Positions 34,800 to 41,178 of a DNA stretch of 52,576 bases are shown here, piece by piece. Below the pieces are notes generated by a model, which did not search any database, had not been told where the DNA came from, and saw only the letters and a list, made by a program, of their open reading frames with translations. The stretch covers positions 1-52,576 of the forward strand of contig DAOSOK010000035.1 of the NCBI GenBank assembly GCA_035373905.1, in the 5' to 3' direction. How positions within the stretch are numbered: position 1 is the first letter of the stretch; each line of letters opens with the position of its first letter. The position numbers were made by a program, and so were the translations under genes. Source of the DNA: Candidatus Ozemobacteraceae bacterium (GTDB lineage: Bacteria > Muiribacteriota > Ozemobacteria > Ozemobacterales > Ozemobacteraceae).

Positions 34800-35747
34800 T
34801 CAGCCTGGCGCCTGGAAGAGGATATACATGTATCCGAGGTAGGATGCGAGGAGGAGAAGTCCTTCCGCACGGACGATGCGATACCCGGTCCACATAATCG
34901 GCAGACACCCGAGGGTGACCACGACCATCAGCGGAATGTCGATTCCCAGCATGTGGTCCGAGACGGTGAGCGGGAGCAGAGACCCCGCCACGCCCAGAAT
35001 GCCGAGAATGTTGAACATGTTGCTGCCGACGACGTTGCCGACCGCGATTTCCGATTGGCCTTTCCTCGCGGCGACGACCGACGTGGCGAGCTCGGGAAGC
35101 GACGTGCCGGCCGCGATCAGCGTCAGGCCGATGATTTCGTCCGAAACCCCGATCGACTTCGCGATGGCGACCGAGCCGAACAGCAGCAGTTTCGAGCCGC
35201 CCACCAGGCCGACGAGGCCGACGGCGATCTTGCCGAGATCTTTGCCGAGGGTGGTTGGTTCGGTGGCCTTCGCTTCGTCCGGAACGTCCGGCGTCGCTTC
35301 CTTTTTCCCGAGATAATAGCTGACGGCGGTATACAGAACCAGGAGACCAAGCAGGATCATGCACTCGGGCCGCGAAAACTGCCTGTCTGATGCGAACCAC
35401 CAGCAGATCAGGGAAACGAGGATCATGATCGGGGTGTCGCGCTTGACGACGGCCCGGTTGCAGGCGATGGGATGGATCAGCGCCGCGATGCCCAGAATGG
35501 CGGCCGCGTTGAAGATGTTGCTTCCGACCACGTTGCCGACTGAAATGCCGGGATTGTTCTCGATGCTGGCCTGGACGCTGACGACGAGCTCGGGCGTCGA
35601 TGTGCCCGCCGCGACAATAGTCAGCCCTATAAAAAGAGGGGAGACGCCCATCTTGTGGGCGAGGGCCACGGCGCCCGCGACGAGCCAGTCCGCGGCGATG
35701 GTGAGCAGTACGAGTCCGATGAGAACGGCGACGATGTTCGTAATCAT
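34800..35747 (-). CDS. Calcium/sodium exchanger (YrbG family)
   Basis: A 315-residue CaCA-family antiporter with about ten membrane helices, exchanging Ca for Na or H. The two ion-binding alpha repeats are intact: VAAGTSTPELVVS (E53) with GNVVGSNIFN, and IAAGTSLPELATSV with GNVVGSNMFN. I chose ATG 35747 because the family begins right at the first helix. An in-frame ATG at 35801 or 35810 would add a charged tail. No ribosome binding site. The -10 box is seven bases away, implying a leaderless mRNA. With the pump pyrophosphatase, it hints at sodium-based bioenergetics. Confidence 0.9.
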   Translation of the reverse strand: MITNIVAVLIGLVLLTIAADWLVAGAVALAHKMGVSPLFIGLTIVAAGTSTPELVVSVQASIENNPGISVGNVVGSNIFNAAAILGIAALIHPIACNRAVVKRDTPIMILVSLICWWFASDRQFSRPECMILLGLLVLYTAVSYYLGKKEATPDVPDEAKATEPTTLGKDLGKIAVGLVGLVGGSKLLLFGSVAIAKSIGVSDEIIGLTLIAAGTSLPELATSVVAARKGQSEIAVGNVVGSNMFNILGILGVAGSLLPLTVSDHMLGIDIPLMVVVTLGCLPIMWTGYRIVRAEGLLLLASYLGYMYILFQAPG

Positions 35748-35754
35748 GGGCAAG

Positions 35755-35783
35755 ATGATACCTGCACTCCAATCGCCGTTCAA
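35755..35783 (-). promoter_or_regulatory. Promoter for leaderless exchanger mRNA
   Basis: On the minus strand TTGAAC (35783-35778), a 17-base spacer and TATCAT (35760-35755). Seven bases separate the -10 from the ATG at 35747. Confidence 0.6.
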
Positions 35784-35863
35784 GCGACGGGAAAATTTCA
35801 TTCGGATCACCGCTGAAACCTGATATCATGCCCCAGAGACCGAATACGCCGAGGAGGATTCCC

Positions 35864-36286
35864 ATGATGAGATGGAAATGGTGTCTGGCGGTTCTGATCG
35901 GCGCCGTGCTGATGACGGCGACCGCGTTCGCGTCGAACGACGTGCGCAAGGATGGCAGCCTGTGGGCGGCGATCGAGGACGATGGCACGATCCGGATCGA
36001 GGGCAGTATCGCCGGTTCCTTCGAGAGCGACGGAACGGTGCGGAAAAACGGAAGCATCGTCGGCTCGATCGAGGCCGACGGCACGATCCGCATGAACGGT
36101 TCCCTGTTCGGCAGTGTCGAGAAGGACGGGACGCTTCGTAAGGGCGGTTCGTTGTACGGCAGCATCGAAGACAACGGGACGATCCGGAAAAACGGCTCGA
36201 TCTGGGGCTCCGCCGAACAGGCCGACACGTTCGACCGGAAACGGGCTGTCGCGGCGCTGCTGTTCTTCTTCTGCGACGAGTTCTGA
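35864..36286 (+). CDS. Secreted protein of six 16-residue repeats
   Basis: A 140-residue exported protein. After a signal peptide (1-24, AFA-S) come six tandem repeats of 16 residues following the pattern hRKDGSIhGSIExDG, where h is hydrophobic, for example TIRMNGSLFGSVEKDG. A short hydrophobic C-terminal end (VAALLFFFCDEF) follows. The repeat should form a beta-solenoid or similar stacked fold, as the alternate Ile/Gly-Ser spacing suggests. GAGGAGG precedes ATG 35864. I know no named family. A polymer-forming surface or structural protein is possible. Confidence 0.72.
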   Translation: MMRWKWCLAVLIGAVLMTATAFASNDVRKDGSLWAAIEDDGTIRIEGSIAGSFESDGTVRKNGSIVGSIEADGTIRMNGSLFGSVEKDGTLRKGGSLYGSIEDNGTIRKNGSIWGSAEQADTFDRKRAVAALLFFFCDEF

Positions 36287-36309
36287 GCGGAAGCGTTTCC
36301 TGCGCGATA

Positions 36310-36371
36310 CCTCTCCCGGAAAGATCCGGGAGGGGCTGGGGATGAAAGAACCCCGCGGCAACCCCGTGGGG
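36310..36371 (+). other. Structured 5' leader with competing hairpins
   Basis: In the 108-base gap before the 712-residue gene: an 11-base hairpin (36310-36320 with 36325-36335, one G-T pair) and an 8-base hairpin (36351-36358 with 36364-36371, one G-T pair). GGGG at 36338-36341 could instead pair with CCCC at 36351-36354, excluding the second hairpin. Could be the end of the previous transcript or a regulatory leader. Confidence 0.45.
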
Positions 36372-36394
36372 AAAAACTTGAAGAGGAGCTTGCC

Positions 36395-38533
36395 ATGCGC
36401 TTTTCCAACCTGTTTCTGAAAATCCTGGCGCTGACGGTGTTCTGTCTCGCCTCCGGAGCCCTGCTTGCCGTGCCTCCGTCCGAGAGCGCGAAGAAAGAGC
36501 TCCTGGATGCGGTCGCGAAACTCGAGAAGGACACGGCCGAGCCTCTCGCCCGGTACGAGTCGCTCAAGGCTGAAGGCAAGCTCGAGGAGATCGGCAACGA
36601 GCGAAACTGCGTCGAAATCGGAAGCCGGCTGCGCCGGCCGATGCTCGACGTTATCGAGGCCTATGACGCGGCGATCAACGGCGGCGGCGGGTATGATCCC
36701 TGGCCCGCTTCCGATCCCGATATCGCGAAGGCCCGCCAGGCCATCGACGCGATGCGCGCGAAACTCGAGGCAGCGGGGATGTTCACCATGCGGATGCCGG
36801 GAGAGCCGGCGACCACCCTCCAGGACCGTCTCGACAACATCTACGACGATGCCTGGAACGCAGCCCTGGATGCGAAGCACGGGAAGATCGACGACGCCCG
36901 CGCGACGTTCAAACAGCTCGATAGCCGCGTCGAAGGCGCGAAGGCCGAGGCGGGGAGTTCCGATCACCCCGGCATCAAGCGGTTCCTGACGGCATACGCG
37001 AAGCACAAGGCCGATGCCGAGACGTTTTTCGCGAAGAGCGATACTGAACGCGGCGGGGTCGACAAGGAAATCGCCGATCTGACCGCGACCTACGAGAAGG
37101 TCCAGAAGTGGTTCCAGGAGATCGAGACCCGCTCGGGCGGCGGAGGCACGGAAGAAAGCATCATGGCGTCGCTCAGCGAACTGGCCACGATGTCCGAGGC
37201 CTTCGAGACGAACGATCTGCCTGCGGTGACGAAGCAGATGGAGGCGTTCGCCGCGAAATACGGCAAGACGGACTCCGAGATCGACCAGAAAGTCACCGAG
37301 CTCCAGGGCAGGAACGATTACAACCCTTCGCCGGGCAGAGCCTATGCCCAGCTCGGGGAATACATCGCGAAGGCCCGGGAGATCAAGGTCGAGCGTGCTG
37401 CCTACCTGCTGCAGGACGTCAAGCAGACGATCGACATGCTGAGCAGCTTCGCCGAGGACATCCAGGTCAAGCGCATGCTGGTCTGCAAGACCAAGCTCGA
37501 ACTTGCCGCCCGGCTCGACCCCGCAAACGCTCAGATCAAGGAGCGGCTGGCGGGTGTCGATGGCGAGATCGCTTCCCGCAGTGCGTTCATCGAGAAGGAG
37601 ATCGACGCCCGGCAGTGGGAAGGCCATGCCGCGTCCTTCCAGGGCCCGGGCAATGCGGATGCCCTTGCCGCCGAGGCCGCGAAATACCTGAAGCTTGAAG
37701 GCTGGGAAAACAATCCTCCGAGAGAACTGCTCGCGGTGCGCATCGCCGGCCCCTGGCGGAACGGCGACAAGAACCTGCTCGGCGAGTACATCAACTATCA
37801 GCTCCCGTGCGAGGCGGCGTTCCGCCTCACCTCCGACAAGGCGGCCGGCAAGGACCTGGCCCGCGTCTACTTCATCTCCTTCTATACGCAGGACAAGGTC
37901 TACAACCCGCCGTTCGCGAAAACCGGCATCGGCGACAACTACTACCTGCGCGCCTCCAAGGTGAGCGGCGGCGGGGCAGGCGCGGGTGCCGGTGCGGGCC
38001 CGTCGGGCGGGTGGGGCCTGTTCTCGACGCTGTTCTGGCTGGCCCTCGCCCTCGTGAACCTCGCGGCCGGCCTGCTTGCCGCCGAGTCCTTCCTGGCCGG
38101 CAAACTGCCCCCGGCGGCCGGTCTCGTGAAAGCTCTCGCCCCCCTGAAGGGCACGATCGGTCTCGCCGCCATCGCGATCGGCGGCCTGGCCTTCCTGCGC
38201 GCGCTGGTCCTCTACTTCAGCCCGCTTGCCGACCTCCTGCCCCAGGCCGCGGCCATCCTCGCCGGCCTGCTGCTGGCGCGCGGGAAGATGGTCGAGACTG
38301 CCGCGATCCTTACACAAAAAGCCGCCGAAGCCGCCGCCGCCCAGGCCGCCGCAGCGCCCACGGCCGAAGGCGCACCCGCTCCTGCCAACGGAACCCCGGC
38401 CAAGCCGCCCGTCACCTTCGACGTCGCCGCCGCCAAGCTGACCGCCCTCGAACCCCTGTCGGTGCCGATCGGCCTTGCCTGCCTCGCCCTCGGCGTCCTC
38501 CACCTGGTGCTCGGCGGTTTCCCGCTGATCTGA
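36395..38533 (+). CDS. Large secreted/membrane helical protein of unknown family
   Basis: A 712-residue protein with a signal peptide (1-25, LLA-V) and a long alpha-helical region (27-410) with a Gly-rich break near 245. A beta-rich domain follows (430-525, LLAVRIAGPWRNGDKNLLGEY). A Gly/Ala linker (GGGAGAGAGAG) precedes three to five C-terminal membrane helices (540-712) separated by an Ala/Pro-rich loop. GAGGAG precedes the ATG. It carries its own strong terminator. The periplasmic helical part could be a filament or scaffold. I do not recognise it. Confidence 0.7.
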   Translation: MRFSNLFLKILALTVFCLASGALLAVPPSESAKKELLDAVAKLEKDTAEPLARYESLKAEGKLEEIGNERNCVEIGSRLRRPMLDVIEAYDAAINGGGGYDPWPASDPDIAKARQAIDAMRAKLEAAGMFTMRMPGEPATTLQDRLDNIYDDAWNAALDAKHGKIDDARATFKQLDSRVEGAKAEAGSSDHPGIKRFLTAYAKHKADAETFFAKSDTERGGVDKEIADLTATYEKVQKWFQEIETRSGGGGTEESIMASLSELATMSEAFETNDLPAVTKQMEAFAAKYGKTDSEIDQKVTELQGRNDYNPSPGRAYAQLGEYIAKAREIKVERAAYLLQDVKQTIDMLSSFAEDIQVKRMLVCKTKLELAARLDPANAQIKERLAGVDGEIASRSAFIEKEIDARQWEGHAASFQGPGNADALAAEAAKYLKLEGWENNPPRELLAVRIAGPWRNGDKNLLGEYINYQLPCEAAFRLTSDKAAGKDLARVYFISFYTQDKVYNPPFAKTGIGDNYYLRASKVSGGGAGAGAGAGPSGGWGLFSTLFWLALALVNLAAGLLAAESFLAGKLPPAAGLVKALAPLKGTIGLAAIAIGGLAFLRALVLYFSPLADLLPQAAAILAGLLLARGKMVETAAILTQKAAEAAAAQAAAAPTAEGAPAPANGTPAKPPVTFDVAAAKLTALEPLSVPIGLACLALGVLHLVLGGFPLI

Positions 38534-38544
38534 TCCCCGGTCTC

Positions 38545-38584
38545 AAGGCCGGCCGACCCGCCTGGGTTCGGCCGGCCTTTTGAT
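38545..38584 (+). terminator. Intrinsic terminator
   Basis: A 12-base perfect stem (38545-38556 with 38568-38579), followed by TTTTGATTT. Confidence 0.88.
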
Positions 38585-38727
38585 TTCAAGCCGAGACGGG
38601 GCGTCAGGGGCGATTCAGATTCTTCGATGGCTGAGCGAATTCCGGGAGCGTGATACTGGATTCCGGGCCAACGCGGGAATCCGGCACCCTGTCTTTGCGG
38701 GGACTTGAATATCTGATTCTATAATAT

Positions 38728-38760
38728 TGCGCGGGGCGGGTTTCTGACCTGCCCCGCGCA
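38728..38760. repeat. Intergenic palindrome, copy 3
   Basis: Fourteen-base arms (38728-38741 and 38747-38760) with one G-T mismatch and a 5-base loop, sharing the GGGGCGGGTT core with the palindrome at 3013. AT-rich CTATAATATT lies just before it. The 353-base gap 38534-38886 holds the terminator at 38545, this palindrome and the ECF promoter, nothing else. Confidence 0.6.
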
Positions 38761-38822
38761 CGTTGGAAAGGGGCGGTTGCATCGACGAGATGAGAACGAC
38801 GCCGTCGGCTGAAAAAAATCCG

Positions 38823-38850
38823 GGAATAATTCGGGACATCCGGTGTTAGG
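38823..38850 (+). promoter_or_regulatory. Possible ECF-type autoregulated promoter
   Basis: GGAATAA (38823-38829), a 15-base spacer and GTTAGG (38845-38850), about 36 bases before the sigma gene. The GGAAT-type -35 is typical for ECF sigma factors, which often drive their own genes. No sigma-70 boxes are seen there. Confidence 0.4.
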
Positions 38851-38886
38851 ATTTTCGGAACTTCAAAACGAGGAAGACCGAGCATC

Positions 38887-39399
38887 GTGCATCTCCAGGA
38901 ACGATTCCGGAACGAAGTGAAGGCATACCAGGGGCTCGTCTACACGGTTGCCTTCGGCATCCTGCTCGACGTCCAGGAAGCCCTGGATGTCGTCCAGGAA
39001 ACCTTCGTCAAAGCCTTCGAGGAACCCGGTTTTCTCGACGACGGCTTCCATCGGAAAGCCTGGCTGGCCCGCGTGGCGCGAAACCTGGCTCTCAATTCGC
39101 GACGAAGCCTCATCCGGAGGTTGAAATCGCTGATGCGGTATGCCGGCCTTTCGTGGGCGGCCGAAACCGTGAACGTCGAGGAGGAGATCATCCGCGCCGA
39201 AACCCGGCGGGAACTTGTGGGCGTGCTCGAAGCCCTCGACGAGGATGAACGCGAGATCATCAGCCTTCGATACGCGGCGGAACTTTCGTATGAGGAGATC
39301 GCCGCCGAACTGGGCATCAGGATCGGGACGGTCATGTCGCGGCTGTCCCGGGCCAAACGAAAAATCGGCATGGCACTCGAAGAAGGGGAAACATCGTGA
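38887..39399 (+). CDS. ECF-type RNA polymerase sigma factor
   Basis: A 170-residue sigma-70 of the extracytoplasmic-function type. Region 2 (about 12-75) has VYTVAFGILLDVQEALDVVQ and ETFVKAFEEP. Region 4 (112-160) has LDEDEREIISLRYAAELSYE and IAAELGIRIGTVMSRLSRAK as the helix-turn-helix. No region 3. GTG start, with GAGGAAG 12 bases upstream. Its stop overlaps the next gene in a GTGA, the usual arrangement with an anti-sigma factor. Confidence 0.93.
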   Translation: MHLQERFRNEVKAYQGLVYTVAFGILLDVQEALDVVQETFVKAFEEPGFLDDGFHRKAWLARVARNLALNSRRSLIRRLKSLMRYAGLSWAAETVNVEEEIIRAETRRELVGVLEALDEDEREIISLRYAAELSYEEIAAELGIRIGTVMSRLSRAKRKIGMALEEGETS

Positions 39400-39863
39400 A
39401 CGAACAGAACCTGCGAAACACCTTCCAAAACGCCCGTGAAGAGGCTGCGGCCTCCGATTCCCTCACGAATGCCGTGATGACGCGTGTGGCCCTTCGCCGG
39501 TCGCCGGCCCCGAAGCCCCTCCTGCTCGCCATCGGTCGCAATTTCCTGCTGGCCCTGGCGGTGTTCCTCGCCTGCGCGGCAATCGGAGCCGTTCTGACGG
39601 AGCTTGCGCGTGAGGTCGGGGCGGCCATGCGGCCCGACTTCCCCCCCGAATCGTTGGTCGTGCGAATGAGGGCTGCCGATCTCCTTGCAGATCAGGAAGG
39701 TGCGGTTGTCTTCAGCGGTCTGCAGACCGTTTCTTTTCTGGAAATCCTGGCGCGCGCCGTTCTGCCCCTCTCGTTTTACCTTCTCGCCGCATGCTTCCTG
39801 CTGTCGACGGTTGGAATCAGCGTGCCGGCAATCGATCGACATGAGCAAAGGAGCGCCGTATGA
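39396..39863 (+). CDS. Membrane protein, probable anti-sigma factor
   Basis: A 155-residue protein with a cytoplasmic N-terminal helix (1-42) and two membrane segments (about 45-70 and 118-140), coupled to the sigma gene by a GTGA overlap. Position and topology suggest an anti-sigma factor binding the ECF factor at the membrane. It lacks the HxxxCxxC zinc motif of the ZAS family, so this is inference from context. Confidence 0.6.
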   Translation: MNEQNLRNTFQNAREEAAASDSLTNAVMTRVALRRSPAPKPLLLAIGRNFLLALAVFLACAAIGAVLTELAREVGAAMRPDFPPESLVVRMRAADLLADQEGAVVFSGLQTVSFLEILARAVLPLSFYLLAACFLLSTVGISVPAIDRHEQRSAV

Positions 39864-40999
39864 ATACGCTGTGGAGCCGCTTTCTGCAGGTTTCCCCCTG
39901 GATTCGCATGCTTCTGGCCGTTCTGGTTGTTCTTGGCCTCTCTCTCTGCATCGCCGGTGTCGGCCTCTACAATCTCAATCGGGTTTTCGAGAGTGAAAAC
40001 ATCTTCGAAAGCGAGCCGCCTGACGGGGTTCCCTTTCTCACGATGGGGCAGATGAAGCCATCGCCGGAGATCGAGGCCTTCATGGCCTCCGCGCGTCGGC
40101 TCAACGAGCTCTATGAACAGTCCTACTACCGCATTCTTCATGGGCCAGCCTCCCTCACGCCGGAGATCAGGGCTTCGATGCTGGAAGCGGTTTCGGGCAT
40201 GGCAGGAACCAGCTGGATGGCGATCATGGACCAGGCCTTCAGGAGTTCTCATCAGGGCGATCGGTTCAACCTGGGCATGGCGCGTTCGCGCATGCGCTGC
40301 CTGGCGTCATTCTCGGTGACGCTCAAGGAAGATGATCCGCGGGCCGATCTTTCCCCGATTCTTCAGGCCTCCATCCGTGATGTGATCCTTGCTGAGCGGC
40401 TTGTTCCGAACCTGATGGGGAAAATGGTCAGCCTTGCCCTGAGCGGCCGGATGGTGATGGTGGTGCACCGGCTGATCCGTTCGGGATTGGTGCAACCCTC
40501 TGAAGCAGCTTCCCTTCGCAGCATCTTTGCGGATTATCAGCGTATGCGGATCTCCCTGAACGAGGCGCTGGCGTTCGAGATGGAGTTCATCGAGAACGCT
40601 TCTACGCGCCTCTATGCCAGGGCCCCCCTCGGATGCTGGCTGCTGGAACGCATCTTCGGTGACCCGGTGAGCGAATTCCGGAAGATGATGACCGGCTTCG
40701 ACGTTCTGGATACAACCAGGTTCCAGGCGGCTGTGAGTGGAATCCGTCACCCTCTGGCGCAAATCATGATCCCCAATCTCGAGAGATCTCGGGAGATATA
40801 TCTCCAGAAGATGGCACGAGAAGAAATCCTCATGCAGGAACTTCGCGACATCGAAAACGCCTCTGCAGTGAAATGTATCGATCCATATACGAAGAACCCG
40901 CTGCTGACGAGAACGATCGACGGCCGGACTCTCTACTACGCCGCAGGCCCGAACGGCCGCGACGACGAAATGTCCGGCGACGACGTCTTCCTGCATTGA
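39860..40999 (+). CDS. Membrane-anchored protein with pseudopilin-like C-terminus
   Basis: A 379-residue protein with a single membrane helix (14-38) and a large helical extracytoplasmic region. The last 45 residues (CIDPYTKNPLLTRTIDGRTL then YYAAGPNGRDDEMSGDDVFLH) match the C-terminal loop of GspG-type major pseudopilins and similar planctomycete proteins, where the Asp cluster binds calcium. The N-terminus lacks a prepilin cleavage motif. An ATGA overlap makes it the third member of the sigma cassette, and it ends at a clear terminator. It may be the signal sensor or the output of the cassette (inference). Confidence 0.6.
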   Translation: MNTLWSRFLQVSPWIRMLLAVLVVLGLSLCIAGVGLYNLNRVFESENIFESEPPDGVPFLTMGQMKPSPEIEAFMASARRLNELYEQSYYRILHGPASLTPEIRASMLEAVSGMAGTSWMAIMDQAFRSSHQGDRFNLGMARSRMRCLASFSVTLKEDDPRADLSPILQASIRDVILAERLVPNLMGKMVSLALSGRMVMVVHRLIRSGLVQPSEAASLRSIFADYQRMRISLNEALAFEMEFIENASTRLYARAPLGCWLLERIFGDPVSEFRKMMTGFDVLDTTRFQAAVSGIRHPLAQIMIPNLERSREIYLQKMAREEILMQELRDIENASAVKCIDPYTKNPLLTRTIDGRTLYYAAGPNGRDDEMSGDDVFLH

Positions 41000-41025
41000 A
41001 CTGTCTTATTCCGCATGCAATAAAA

Positions 41026-41048
41026 AAAACCGCCGTTCAGGCGGTTTT
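41026..41048 (+). terminator. Intrinsic terminator after the sigma cassette
   Basis: A nine-base perfect stem (AAAACCGCC at 41026-41034 and GGCGGTTTT at 41040-41048), 5-base loop. The A- and T-flanked stem can work in both directions, so it could also stop the defence operon ending at 41179. Nothing else is recognisable in 41000-41178 except an AT-rich stretch at 41063-41095. Confidence 0.85.
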
Positions 41049-41178
41049 CAACACACGCAGATAGAGTATAATATAATAACTGTTATAGAAACACTCTTCG
41101 TGATATCGTATGTTCAGTGGTAGCTAGACATTGCGTCCGGAAAGCTTTCATGTGCTCTTTCACCGCAGAAGCGGTTGT

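Noticed and set aside
36310..36371. SAM-I riboswitch
   Set aside because: AUGAAA and GGCAACC strings are present, but the kink-turn and the later GGTGC/AATTCC core parts are missing, and the downstream gene has no methionine link.
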